DNA of 64,000 nt. It comes from JAJNBA01 sp963842295 (GTDB lineage Bacteria > Actinomycetota > UBA4738 > HRBIN12). The translations under genes and the position numbers were made by a program. The stretch's first letter is position 1, and every line of letters starts with the position of its first letter. The stretch covers positions 1 to 64,000 of the forward strand of contig CAWJFY010000009.1 of NCBI GenBank assembly GCA_963842295.1, in the 5' to 3' direction. Shown piece after piece: positions 36,822 through 45,943 of this stretch. Below the pieces are notes generated by a model. It was not told where the DNA came from. It worked only from the letters and a program-made list of their open reading frames with translations, and ran no database searches.

Positions 36822-39125
36822 TCAAGCGGAGCGACGCTCCTCCCACTCCTCCCAGGTGAGGAGTACGTCGCGAGCCTTCGAGCCCTGGGACGGCCCGACG
36901 AGCCCTCTCTCCTCCATCAGATCCATGATCCTGCCTGCGCGCGCGAACCCCACCTTGAGTTTCCGCTGCAGCATCGATGTCGAGCCGAGCTGGGAACGGA
37001 TCACCAGCTCGGCCGCCTGTTCCAGCAGGTCGTCGTCGTCGCCGAGCCCGTGCTCGCCGACGCCTTCACCCGGCGGAAGCGCCAGACCCTCGACGGTGTT
37101 CTCGTAGACGACCTGACGCTGGGCACGGATGAAGTCGCAGATCGCCCGCACCTCGCCTTCCGTCACCCAGGCGCCCTGGATCCGGACCGGCTTGGAGATA
37201 TTGGAGGGTGCGAAGAGCATGTCGCCGTGGCCTACGAGCTTCTCCGCGCCGTTCATGTCGAGGATCACACGTGAATCGGCTTGGGAAGACGTCATCAGGG
37301 CGATGCGCGAGGGGATGTTCGCTTTGATCAGCCCGGTGACGACGTCGACCGACGGACGCTGGGTCGCGACGACGAGATGGATCCCCACGGCTCGGGCCAT
37401 CTGCGCAACGCGGCAGATCGCGTCCTCCACGTCGCGCGGGGCCACCATCATCAGGTCCGCGAGCTCGTCGATCACGACGACGATGAAAGGCATGTGCTCG
37501 AACTTCTCCTCCATGCCGACCGGGATCCGCAGCGTGCCGTCGCGCAAACCCTCCTCGTAGGAATCGATATCGCGGACGCCCACGGTGGCGAGCAGCTCGT
37601 AGCGCATCTCCATCTCGCGGACGATCCATTGGAGCGCCTCGGCGGCTCGCTTCGGATGCACGATCACCGGGGAGAGAAGGTGCGGCACGTCGCCGAAATG
37701 ACTGAGCTCGACACGCTTCGGGTCCACGAGAACGAGGCGGACGTCCTCTGGGGTGGTCCTCGCGAGCAGCGACGTGATGAACGAGTTCACCAACGACGAC
37801 TTGCCGGCACCGGTCGCTCCAGCGATCAGCAGATGCGGCATCTCCGCGAGGTTCACCATCCGCGCCCGGCCGTGGACATCCTTGCCCAACGCGACCTCCA
37901 GGGGATGCGTCGCCTGCTTCGCCGCTGGGGAACGCAGGACATCTCCCACCATCACGAAGTCCCTGTGGGTGTTGGGAACCTCGATCCCGATCGCCGACTT
38001 GCCGGGGATCGGCGCCTGGATCCGGACGTCGGGCGACGCGAGCGCGTAGGAGATGTCGCTCGACAGGCCGACGACCTTGTTCACCTTGGTCCCGGATGCC
38101 ACCGCGACCTCGTACATGGTGACCGTGGGGCCTCGGTGGGCGCCCACGACCCGAGCGTCGACCCCGAACGTGTGGAGTGTCCGTTCGAGGGCAGCCAGGG
38201 TGTCCCGCTCCGCGCGCGCGTCCGCGTTCGAGGGAGGAGCCGTTCGGAGCAGATCCAGCGGGGGAAGCTGATAGGGGCCGTTGGGCGTCGTGACCGTTCG
38301 GGCGCGCGACACCTTGGCCGCGGGGAGACCGGGTTCGCTGACGAAGCCAGGTTCCCCTTCGACGGCCGCGATCGTCTCCGTCGGCGTCTCGTCTTCGGCC
38401 TCGGGAAGTCGAACCACATCCTCGCTCAGGCCGAAGGCCTCGCGGAGCGACCATCGCCGGCGCGGCTTCTCTCGCTCAGACTCGCGGGCCTTCGCGGAGA
38501 CCGGATCTCGCTCGTCACGCTCCTCGCGGAACGTATCGAACTTCTCCTTGATCACCGCGAAAGGGGTCCCGGTGAAGATCAGCAGCCCGAGGCTCGCGAG
38601 GCCCGCGCACACGATCGCGGCGCCGATCGGGGAGATGACGCGAGCGAGCGGCCACGCTGCCAGAGCCCCCACGACACCTCCGGCGTCGGCGAGCACACCC
38701 TCTCCCTCGGCGAAGCTGGGATTGCCGGCGAACAACGACACCAGGCCCAGGAGGCCGGCGGCGAGCACCGCGAACCCGATGAACATCCGGACGCGATCCT
38801 CTCGCGCGGTGTCCCGCAGGAGAACGAACCCCCACCACGCACCGAACACGGGGAACACATAGGCCCCGACCCCGAAGGCACCTCGGATCAGCCAGGCGAT
38901 CCCACGACCGACGGTGCCGCCGGCATCGATCCAGACCGACAAGACCGCCAGGAGTGCCAGCACGATGAGGCCGATGCCGAGGGCGTCCCGCGCCCACGGC
39001 GACAGCATCGTCCGGACGGAGGCCTTCGACGGCTTCTTCTTCTTCTTGGAGGTTGCTCTCTTCGCGGGTCGCTTCCGCGACCCACCGGTCCCGGACCTCC
39101 GGGAGGGGGAAGTCTTCGTGGGCAT
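36822..39125 (-). CDS. ftsK: DNA translocase FtsK/SpoIIIE
   Basis: 767 residues. A basic N-terminus (TSKKKKKPSKASVRT) is followed by four or five membrane helices (about 45-190), a short linker, and the motor (about 300-690) with Walker A AGATGAGKSSLVNSF and Walker B IVVVIDELADLMMV. The C-terminal winged-helix gamma domain (SMLQRKLKVGFARAGRIMDL) reads polar KOPS-type sequences. It pumps chromosome DNA through the division septum. It sits upstream of nothing on its strand but follows rnj by 52 nt. The linker is short compared with E. coli FtsK, as is common outside proteobacteria. Confidence 0.96.
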   Translation of the reverse strand: MPTKTSPSRRSGTGGSRKRPAKRATSKKKKKPSKASVRTMLSPWARDALGIGLIVLALLAVLSVWIDAGGTVGRGIAWLIRGAFGVGAYVFPVFGAWWGFVLLRDTAREDRVRMFIGFAVLAAGLLGLVSLFAGNPSFAEGEGVLADAGGVVGALAAWPLARVISPIGAAIVCAGLASLGLLIFTGTPFAVIKEKFDTFREERDERDPVSAKARESEREKPRRRWSLREAFGLSEDVVRLPEAEDETPTETIAAVEGEPGFVSEPGLPAAKVSRARTVTTPNGPYQLPPLDLLRTAPPSNADARAERDTLAALERTLHTFGVDARVVGAHRGPTVTMYEVAVASGTKVNKVVGLSSDISYALASPDVRIQAPIPGKSAIGIEVPNTHRDFVMVGDVLRSPAAKQATHPLEVALGKDVHGRARMVNLAEMPHLLIAGATGAGKSSLVNSFITSLLARTTPEDVRLVLVDPKRVELSHFGDVPHLLSPVIVHPKRAAEALQWIVREMEMRYELLATVGVRDIDSYEEGLRDGTLRIPVGMEEKFEHMPFIVVVIDELADLMMVAPRDVEDAICRVAQMARAVGIHLVVATQRPSVDVVTGLIKANIPSRIALMTSSQADSRVILDMNGAEKLVGHGDMLFAPSNISKPVRIQGAWVTEGEVRAICDFIRAQRQVVYENTVEGLALPPGEGVGEHGLGDDDDLLEQAAELVIRSQLGSTSMLQRKLKVGFARAGRIMDLMEERGLVGPSQGSKARDVLLTWEEWEERRSA

Positions 39126-39177
39126 GGTCCGACAAGCATGACTGCTGGTGCGGTCGCTTCAAGGACCTGAGCCGTGC

Positions 39178-40857
39178 TCAGACCTCCATGATCACCGGCA
39201 AGATCACCGGCTTGCGCTGGGTGACCTCGTTGAAGTACCTGGCGAGGGCACGCCGGACGTTCTGCTGGAGCGCGGACGGGTCGGTCACGTGCGCCGCGGC
39301 AGACTCCTTGACCGCCTGGATCACCCGCGCCCGCCCCTCTTCGAGGATGTCGCTTGACGTCTCCTCGTGCACGAATCCGCGATTCACGACGTCCGGACCG
39401 GCCACCAGCTCGCCCGTCTGCGAGTCGACGATGATGACGACCACGACCACTCCGTCCCCCGCGAGCTTTCGGCGATCCCGCAGCACCTCACCGCCCACGT
39501 CGCCGATCCCAAGGCCGTCCACGAAGGTCATCCCCGCTTGGATGCGGTCGAGCTGCCTCAACTCCTCGCCGACCTCGACGACATCGCCGTCCTCGCAGAT
39601 GAGGGTTCGCTCGGGCGGGATGCCGACCTCGTGAGCCAGACGGGCGTGATGCTGGAGGTGGCGGCGTTCGCCGTGGACGGGGATGAACCAACGCGGCCTG
39701 ACGAGCGAGAGCATCAGCCTGAGCTCCTCCTGGGCTGCGTGACCGGAGGCGTGTACCGGATCCGAGGGCATGTGGAAGACATCGGCCCCCGTCCGGTAGA
39801 GGGCATCGACCACGCGGTGGATCGCCGGTTCGTTCCCGGGGATCAGGGAGGAGGACAGGACCACCGTCTCGCCTGGCCCGATGTCGACCCATTTGTGCTG
39901 GCGCTGCGCCATGAGCGACAACGCCGAGTAGGGCTCCCCCTGCGAACCGGTGCAGATCACGACGACACGGCCCGGATCCAGTCGGTCGATCTCCGCGATG
40001 TCCACGACGTCCTGGTCGGCCACGTGGAGGTGCCCGAGCCGCCTCGCGGCCTCGACGGACTTGAACATCGACCTCCCGAGGAACGAGACCACCCGCTCGT
40101 TGGCGCGCGCCGCGTTCACGATCTGCTGCACGCGATGGATGTGACTCGAGAAGCAGGCGGCGACCACGAGGCCGGGAGCCCCTGCGACGATGTCGTGAAG
40201 GACGGGTCCGACGGTGCGCTCGCTGACCGAGTACCCGGGTTCCTCGGCGTTCGTGGAATCGGAGAGGAGGAGGTGCACACCCTTGCCGCGGCCGGCCTCC
40301 TCGGCGAGCCCGTGGAGGTCGGTCGCCCTCCCGTCCAGCGGCGTCTGGTCGATCTTGAAGTCGCCCGTGTGGAGGATCGACCCGAACGGGGTGTCGACCA
40401 CGACCGCCATCCCGTCCGGGATCGAGTGCGTGACGCGGAGGAAGCGCATGGTGAACGGCCCGGCGGTCGCCTGCTCGCCCGGCGTCACCGTCTTCAGATC
40501 GACGAGGTGGGCGACCTCGTGCTCGTCGAGCTTGCTCTGCAGGAGTGCGAGCGTGAACGCCGTCCCGTACACCTCGAGAGGGCGATCCAGGTCGCGCAGG
40601 AGGTAGGGGAGCGCGCCGATGTGATCCTCGTGCCCGTGGGTGAGGACGACCGCCTGGATCCGGTCGGCCTGCTTCCGAACGAAGTCGAAGTCCGGCAGGA
40701 CGAGGTCGATGCCCGGCATATCGCCGTGCGGGAAGGACAGACCGACGTCGATGATCAGGATCCGGCCGTCGAGCTCGAGGCAGGCCATGTTCCGACCCAC
40801 CTCGCCCACTCCACCGAGGAAGACGAGTCGCGCGGAGGACTTAGAGGAGACCGGCAT
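39178..40857 (-). CDS. rnj: ribonuclease J
   Basis: 559 residues of the metallo-beta-lactamase/beta-CASP RNase J family. The N-terminus is LVFLGGVGEVGRNMACLELD; the metal motif LTHGHEDHIGALPYLL (about 72-87) and a beta-CASP domain (VVICTGSQGEPYSALSLMAQ, then HASGHAAQEELRLM) follow, and IPVHGERRHLQHHARLA lies towards the C-terminus. It is a 5'-3' exo- and endoribonuclease in mRNA decay and rRNA maturation. It overlaps the dapA 3' end by 17 nt, an unusually long coupling; rnj-dapA adjacency is known in actinobacteria. Confidence 0.96.
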   Translation of the reverse strand: MPVSSKSSARLVFLGGVGEVGRNMACLELDGRILIIDVGLSFPHGDMPGIDLVLPDFDFVRKQADRIQAVVLTHGHEDHIGALPYLLRDLDRPLEVYGTAFTLALLQSKLDEHEVAHLVDLKTVTPGEQATAGPFTMRFLRVTHSIPDGMAVVVDTPFGSILHTGDFKIDQTPLDGRATDLHGLAEEAGRGKGVHLLLSDSTNAEEPGYSVSERTVGPVLHDIVAGAPGLVVAACFSSHIHRVQQIVNAARANERVVSFLGRSMFKSVEAARRLGHLHVADQDVVDIAEIDRLDPGRVVVICTGSQGEPYSALSLMAQRQHKWVDIGPGETVVLSSSLIPGNEPAIHRVVDALYRTGADVFHMPSDPVHASGHAAQEELRLMLSLVRPRWFIPVHGERRHLQHHARLAHEVGIPPERTLICEDGDVVEVGEELRQLDRIQAGMTFVDGLGIGDVGGEVLRDRRKLAGDGVVVVVIIVDSQTGELVAGPDVVNRGFVHEETSSDILEEGRARVIQAVKESAAAHVTDPSALQQNVRRALARYFNEVTQRKPVILPVIMEV

Positions 40858-41725
40858 CCTCCAGTGCTTTGCGGACCCGTTCGCGCTCGCCCAGGGTGAC
40901 GGGAACCAGCGGGAGGCGGGGCGGACCCGCAGGCCGCCCCAGCATGTCCAGGGCGGCCTTCACGGGGATCGGATTGGATGTGACGAAGAGAGCGTTGAAG
41001 AGCGGCGACAGGTCCTCGTGCAACTTGCGGGCCGCGGGGACGTCACCGGTCTCGATCAGGTCGATCATCTGCCGGATCTGAGAGCCGACGAGGTGAGATG
41101 CGACGCTCACGACCCCCACGGCGCCCAGGCAGACGTAACCGAACGTGGCCCAGTCGTCGCCCGAGTAGATCTCGAATCCTTCGGGCGCTTCGGAGATCAG
41201 GTTGGAGATGGCCTTGAAGTCGCCCGTGGAGTCCTTCACGGCGACGACGTTGGGCTTCTCCGCGATCCGGAGCATCGTCTCGTGCTCGATGCGTGTGCCC
41301 GTGCGGCTCGGGATGTTGTAGACGATGATCGGGAGTTCCGTCGCCTCCGCGATGTGCTCGAAGTGGGCGACGAGACCTCGCTGCGGCGGCTTGTTGTAGT
41401 ACGGCGTGACCACGACGATCCCATCCGCACCCGCGTCCTCGGCGGCTTGGGTCAGCTCGAGGGTCTCGGCGGTCGAATAGGTCCCGGTGCCGCAGATCAG
41501 CTTCCCCTTCCCCCGGATCGCCTCGCCCACCGCTCGGAACATCTCGGCCTTCTCCTTATGGGACAGGGTCGGCGACTCGCCGGTCGAACCGACGACGAAG
41601 ATCGAGTCGGAGCCGTTGTCCGTGAGCCACGAGGCGAGCTCCTGCGCACCGTCGAGGTCGACGCCGTGGTCTGGCCGGAACGGGGTGACCATCGCCGTGA
41701 CGACCGATCCGAACCTTCCGGCCAT
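40841..41725 (-). CDS. dapA: 4-hydroxy-tetrahydrodipicolinate synthase
   Basis: 294 residues, TIM-barrel lyase. Visible signatures: VVGSTGESPTLSHKEK, the catalytic Tyr in IIVYNIPSRTGTRIE, the Schiff-base Lys in VVAVKDSTGDFK, and IYSGDDWATFGYVCLGAVGV near the C-terminus. It condenses pyruvate with aspartate semialdehyde, the first committed step to DAP and lysine. ATG 41725 has an AGGAGG ribosome-binding site. It is divergent from the adenosyltransferase gene (85-nt gap) and no lysine riboswitch is visible there. Confidence 0.96.
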   Translation of the reverse strand: MAGRFGSVVTAMVTPFRPDHGVDLDGAQELASWLTDNGSDSIFVVGSTGESPTLSHKEKAEMFRAVGEAIRGKGKLICGTGTYSTAETLELTQAAEDAGADGIVVVTPYYNKPPQRGLVAHFEHIAEATELPIIVYNIPSRTGTRIEHETMLRIAEKPNVVAVKDSTGDFKAISNLISEAPEGFEIYSGDDWATFGYVCLGAVGVVSVASHLVGSQIRQMIDLIETGDVPAARKLHEDLSPLFNALFVTSNPIPVKAALDMLGRPAGPPRLPLVPVTLGERERVRKALEDAGLL

Positions 41726-41810
41726 GCGATGCCTCCTTTTCTTTCCTCGGCCTTGCTGGGCCCTTCGAGCCGCTCGGGGGGTCGGGAGCGACGCCCTATG
41801 CTAGCTCCCC

Positions 41811-42353
41811 ATGCCGCGCATCTACACGAAGACCGGCGATGACGGGACCACGGGGTTGCTGTACGGCGGCCGCGTGGCCAAGGACGACGCGGCGACCGAG
41901 GCGTATGGGACGACGGACGAGGCCGTCGCGGTGCTCGGGATGGCCCGCGCATCGGCCGTCCCGGAGCTGGCCGGAGAGATCCTTGCGCTGCAACGAGAGC
42001 TCTTCATCGTGGGCGCGGATCTGGCGTCGAACCCTGCGGAACGAGCCAAGCTGCAACCCGGCGTGTCGCTCGTGACGACCGACATGACCGAACGGTTGGA
42101 GACGCGGATCGACGAGCTGGTCGCGGAGCGGGCGTTGCCCCAGGCGTTCATCGTGCCCGGCGCCAACGAGGGAAGCGCGGCGTTGGACCTCGCGCGGAGC
42201 GTGATCCGGCGCGCGGAGCGCAACGTAGTTGCTCTCGAGCGCGAGGGACGCGAAGTGAACCTCGAGGTTCGCCGGTATCTCAACCGATTGAGCGACCTGG
42301 TGTTCGTCCTCGCCCGCCGGCAGGCGGGTGAGGACGAACCGACCAGCCGCTAG
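41811..42353 (+). CDS. cob(I)alamin adenosyltransferase, PduO type
   Basis: 180 residues. The family signature is at the N-terminus, RIYTKTGDDGTTGLLYGGRV, with the ATP-binding TKTGDDGTT loop; later come FIVPGANEGSAALDLARSVI and RRAERNVVAL with the nucleotide-binding Arg, and LNRLSDLVFVLARR. It makes adenosylcobalamin from cob(I)alamin and ATP, the cofactor NrdJ needs. It stands alone and ends facing a perfect 9-bp inverted repeat at 42472. Confidence 0.94.
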   Translation: MPRIYTKTGDDGTTGLLYGGRVAKDDAATEAYGTTDEAVAVLGMARASAVPELAGEILALQRELFIVGADLASNPAERAKLQPGVSLVTTDMTERLETRIDELVAERALPQAFIVPGANEGSAALDLARSVIRRAERNVVALEREGREVNLEVRRYLNRLSDLVFVLARRQAGEDEPTSR

Positions 42354-42471
42354 TCCTACGCGAGGATCGCGTCGACCGCGAACCCAGACCCGCTCAACAC
42401 TTCGAACCCGATCGTAAGATCCGCGCACATCTGTCTCGAGAATAGGGTTTGACGATGCTGGTCCGCGAAGC

Positions 42472-42496
42472 TTGAGGCGAGGAGCAGTCGCCTCAA
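42472..42496. terminator. inverted repeat between the adenosyltransferase and Eis-like genes
   Basis: TTGAGGCGA and TCGCCTCAA form a perfect 9-bp stem with a 7-nt loop, in the 264-nt space between the two convergent genes. Possible bidirectional terminator; no T-run. No gene is supported in this space. Confidence 0.45.
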
Positions 42497-42617
42497 CGAG
42501 CGGCGGGACCGGATCAGCCGAGACATCGCGTCCTCCACATCCTTCCGGATGCGCCGGACCGTATCCTTCCGTTGCGTCCCAGTGCAAGAGCCGAATGGCC
42601 CGGATCTGGGAGCACGA

Positions 42618-43832
42618 TCAGAAGTCGATGACGCACCAGGGGGCCGGGGTGGAGGCGAACATCGCGTCGGCGCGCTCCAGGGCTCCGGAGCTCCGCTCGT
42701 CGATCAGACCCGACCACCAGAGCTGCCGGAAGCTCGTCCCACCCAGGTACGTCGCTCCGAGGACGTTGATCGTGCCCGTGAGGTCGGCGCTCGCATCGGT
42801 TCGGGAACACCGACCGACCCCTCCCTCGACGATCAGTTCGTAGTTGCCGGAGGTATCCGGCCGGAAGGGGTCGGTGACGCCGAAGACCACACGACCATCG
42901 CCTGCGTATCGACGAGCCTCGAGCGCGGCGACCACATCGACCAACCGCAACCAAAGACCGTCGGCGATGCTGAAGCGCAGGCGTCGGGGCTCCCGCAGCA
43001 GGTGCAGCAAGGGCTCGTCGACGGGACGGTTCCATGCCTCGACGGTCGACACGAGGTCCACATCGAAGAGGAACCGCCAGATGTCGGCGTAGCCTGCCGG
43101 CGTGGTCGCGACGCACTCCTTCACGGTGATCGTGCCGGAGGGGACCGAACGGGGCCAGTCGTGCTTCATCCAGTAGACCGCGTAGGCGTCTGCCTCCCCG
43201 GAGTCGTCGAGGTGAACCGCGTACATCCACGCCCGATCCTTGTCCTCGCCCACGGTGGCGAACATGTGATCCCTGAGAGTCTCGCTCCGTTCGACGCCGC
43301 CCGGGCGGATCGCGGTGTCGTAGACGCGACCGATCAGCGGCATGGCTTCGTCCTTGGGGAGAAGCTCGACACGTCCGCGTGGCTCGTATCCGCGGACGAA
43401 CGCCATGCGAGCGGATTCCGCCTGGAACTCACCGAAGATGCCGGCGAGCCCGTAGCCGAAGCGCCCGTAGATCGCTCCCTCGGATGCGAAGAGGGCGGCG
43501 AGAGGCTCACCGCGGTCTGCGGCTTGATCGAGGATCGCGCCCATCATCCGCGTGTTGATCCCGCGGCGTCGGTGGGTCGGGTGCACACCCACCATCGTCA
43601 CACCCGCCGTCGGGATCCTCGCTCCACCCGGGACCATCATGCGGAACGTGATCGCGGCGGACGTGCCGACGATCCGGCTCCCGTCGACGGCCGCGAACGA
43701 GCGATCGACTTCGATGACCGGCAGCGACGCCTCGATCTCGTCGTCCTTGGCCGCCGAGCTGAACGCGGTCTCTGCAGCCCGGATCCAATCGACCCGTTCG
43801 TCGTCCTTGATGGTGCGGATCTCGAGGTCCAT
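42618..43832 (-). CDS. Eis-like GNAT acetyltransferase with C-terminal sterol-carrier-like domain
   Basis: 404 residues matching the Eis/YukF layout: an N-terminal GNAT domain (LEIRTIKDDERVDWIRAAET; acetyl-CoA loop VGVHPTHRRRGINTRMMGAI, about 80-99), a second degenerate GNAT domain, and an SCP2-like C-terminal domain, ending in Phe (WCVIDF), as in Eis where the terminal carboxylate acts as the base. Eis proteins acetylate amines, including aminoglycosides, at several positions. The native substrate is unknown. It lies downstream of dapB but is separated from it by a hairpin. Confidence 0.88.
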   Translation of the reverse strand: MDLEIRTIKDDERVDWIRAAETAFSSAAKDDEIEASLPVIEVDRSFAAVDGSRIVGTSAAITFRMMVPGGARIPTAGVTMVGVHPTHRRRGINTRMMGAILDQAADRGEPLAALFASEGAIYGRFGYGLAGIFGEFQAESARMAFVRGYEPRGRVELLPKDEAMPLIGRVYDTAIRPGGVERSETLRDHMFATVGEDKDRAWMYAVHLDDSGEADAYAVYWMKHDWPRSVPSGTITVKECVATTPAGYADIWRFLFDVDLVSTVEAWNRPVDEPLLHLLREPRRLRFSIADGLWLRLVDVVAALEARRYAGDGRVVFGVTDPFRPDTSGNYELIVEGGVGRCSRTDASADLTGTINVLGATYLGGTSFRQLWWSGLIDERSSGALERADAMFASTPAPWCVIDF

Positions 43833-43852
43833 GGAGGAGGGAGACTAGCGGC

Positions 43853-43875
43853 TCGGGCGACTGAGGCTCGCCCGA
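43853..43875 (-). terminator. hairpin after dapB
   Basis: TCGGGCGA and TCGCCCGA form an 8-bp perfect stem with a 7-nt loop, between the dapB stop and the start of the Eis-like gene. No T-run. Confidence 0.5.
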
Positions 43876-43877
43876 TC

Positions 43878-44648
43878 TCAAGCGTCCAGGATCGCATCCA
43901 GACCGAGGGTCAAGCCAGGGTGCGTCGGAACCCAGCGGATCGCCATCAGCACTCCCGGCACGAACGACGTTCGGTCCGTGGAGTCGTGCCGGATCGTGAG
44001 CGTCTGTCCTCGGCCACCGAAGATGATCTCCTGGTGCGCGACGAGGCCTGGCAGCCGGATCGAGTGGATCCGGATGCCGGCTCGTTCACCGCCGCGGACA
44101 CCGGGGACGGACTCGGAAGACGGACCGCTCCAGGCCTCGGGGCGGGCGGCCGCGACGGCGTCCGCCGTCGCGGCCGCCGTTCCCGACGGAGCGTCCGCCT
44201 TCCCGTCGTGATGCAGCTCGACGATCTCCACGGCCGGCAGATGGCGCGCCGCCTGAGCCGCGAATCGCTGCATCAGGGCGGCTCCGATCGCGAAGTTGGG
44301 AGCGACGAGCACGCCCACCGGCGCCGCGCGCCACGCGTCGTCCACCCCGAAGCCGGTCGTGCCGACGACGATGTGCACCTCGTGCTCGATGGCCCACGCG
44401 ACGTGCTCCGGAGCGAACTCGGCGTTGGTGAAGTCGACGGCGACCTCGACACCGCTCTCGATGAACGAGTCGAGGTTCTCCGCCAGCACGACATCCGAGC
44501 CCTGCAGTCCGAGCGCCTCGGAGGCCTTCTCGCCCGCCTTCGAGCGGGAGATCCCGGCGGCGAGCTCCATGTCCGCGTCGGCGTGCACGGCGCGACACAC
44601 CTCGGCGCCGACATGCCCGGTGGCGCCGATCACGCCGACGCGGATCAC
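43878..44648 (-). CDS. dapB: 4-hydroxy-tetrahydrodipicolinate reductase
   Basis: 256 residues. The nucleotide-binding motif GVIGATGHVGAEV opens the protein; VVGTTGFG and the catalytic/substrate motif ELHHDGKADAPSGTA (about 150-165) are diagnostic. It reduces HTPA to tetrahydrodipicolinate with NAD(P)H. The GTG start overlaps the M16 peptidase stop by 4 nt. Confidence 0.96.
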   Translation of the reverse strand: MIRVGVIGATGHVGAEVCRAVHADADMELAAGISRSKAGEKASEALGLQGSDVVLAENLDSFIESGVEVAVDFTNAEFAPEHVAWAIEHEVHIVVGTTGFGVDDAWRAAPVGVLVAPNFAIGAALMQRFAAQAARHLPAVEIVELHHDGKADAPSGTAAATADAVAAARPEAWSGPSSESVPGVRGGERAGIRIHSIRLPGLVAHQEIIFGGRGQTLTIRHDSTDRTSFVPGVLMAIRWVPTHPGLTLGLDAILDA

Positions 44649-45919
44649 TCCATGACCCCGGCGAGATCACGCTTCGCGAACGGTCCGAGCACCGTGAGCG
44701 TCATCGGCTGCGACAGTACCCGGTTGGCAACTCGCTGCGCGTCTTCGAGGGTGACGCCCTCCACACGTTTGAGCGACTGGCTCACGGTCAAGATCTCTCC
44801 GTGCCCGATCTCCGACTTCCCGATCCTCGACATGCGGCTCCCCGGATCCTCCAGCGAGAGCACCATCGAGCCCTTCACGTGGCCCTTCGCGCGAGAGAAC
44901 TCTTCGGCCGTCAGGCCGCCGCCCGCCACATCCTCGAGCTCGCGACGGAGCAATCCGATCACTTCCTTCGCGCGTGCCGGCGTCGTCCCCGCATAGCATG
45001 AGAAGAGCCCCGCCTCCGTGTACTGCGAGTGATAGCTGTAGACCGAGTACACGAGGCCTCGCTTCTCGCGGATCTCCTGGAACAGCCGCGAAGACATCCC
45101 GGTACCGAGCGCCCCATTCACGATGAGGAAGGGGAACCGGTCGGGGTCGCTCCGCGCGAGTCCGTTCGTGCCGAGACAGATGTGCGCCTGCTCGGTCTTC
45201 CGCCGCTTGACAAGCGGCCGAGCCGAGGACGCGGGCGCGGTCTCGTTCGCGCGGAGGTTCCACCCCTGCGGTTCGCCCGTGCCGACGATCCGGCCGGTGT
45301 CCATACGGCTCCGCAGCATGCCGAGCAGATCCTCGTGTTGGAGGTTGCCGGCCGCCGCCACCACCAGGCGACCCGGCACGTAGTGGCGCCGGTAGAACCG
45401 ATGGACCTTGTCCCGCGTGGCCGCGCGGATCGTGTCGGCGGTCCCCAGGACCGGCCGGCCCAGCGGATGCTTGGGCCAGAGTGCCTCGGTGAAGAGGTCG
45501 TGCACGACCTCTTCCGGCGAGTCCTCGTGCATGTTGATCTCCTCGAGGATCACCTGTCGCTCGGCATCGAGGTCCGTCGACCGCAACGCGGAGTGCTGGA
45601 GCATGTCGGCGAGATGGTCGACCGCCAGCTCGAGGTCCCTGTCGAGGATCCGCGCGTAGTAGCACGTGTATTCCTTCGAAGTGAAGGCGTTCAGGTCACC
45701 ACCCACCGCGTCGAAGTTCTCTGCGATATCGCGCGCCGACCTCGTCCGGGTCCCCTTGAAGAGCAGATGTTCGAGGAAATGGCTGGAGCCGCTGATCGCC
45801 GGCGGCTCGTCACGGGATCCGGCCAGGACCCAGAAGCCGAACGACACGGAGCGGACGCCAGGCATCCGCTCCGTGACCACCCGCAGTCCGGAGGAGAACT
45901 CGGTTCGCTCGATCCCCAC
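44645..45919 (-). CDS. M16 family zinc peptidase (pitrilysin/processing-peptidase-like)
   Basis: 424 residues with the inverted zinc motif HFLEHLLFKGT (His, Glu, His at about 47-51) and the distal Glu region LDAERQVILEEINMHEDSP, plus the C-terminal arginine/tyrosine motif REKRGLVYSVYSYHSQYTEA. One polypeptide holds both halves of the M16B peptidase. It is cytoplasmic since no signal peptide is seen. It follows pnp by 24 nt and overlaps dapB, an arrangement familiar from many Gram-positive and actinobacterial genomes. Confidence 0.93.
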   Translation of the reverse strand: MGIERTEFSSGLRVVTERMPGVRSVSFGFWVLAGSRDEPPAISGSSHFLEHLLFKGTRTRSARDIAENFDAVGGDLNAFTSKEYTCYYARILDRDLELAVDHLADMLQHSALRSTDLDAERQVILEEINMHEDSPEEVVHDLFTEALWPKHPLGRPVLGTADTIRAATRDKVHRFYRRHYVPGRLVVAAAGNLQHEDLLGMLRSRMDTGRIVGTGEPQGWNLRANETAPASSARPLVKRRKTEQAHICLGTNGLARSDPDRFPFLIVNGALGTGMSSRLFQEIREKRGLVYSVYSYHSQYTEAGLFSCYAGTTPARAKEVIGLLRRELEDVAGGGLTAEEFSRAKGHVKGSMVLSLEDPGSRMSRIGKSEIGHGEILTVSQSLKRVEGVTLEDAQRVANRVLSQPMTLTVLGPFAKRDLAGVME

Positions 45920-45943
45920 TGGTCCGCCTCCGGACGTGGCTCG

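Noticed and set aside
42356..42538. 60-codon minus-strand open frame between the adenosyltransferase and the Eis-like gene
   Set aside because: No ribosome-binding site or recognisable sequence, and a 9-bp inverted repeat lies inside it.
42549..44996. An 815-codon plus-strand open frame, with similar long frames at 26953-29127 and 37281-39170
   Set aside because: All lie antisense to confident genes (Eis-like/dapB/M16, miaA/miaB, ftsK) and show the same high-GC antisense composition.
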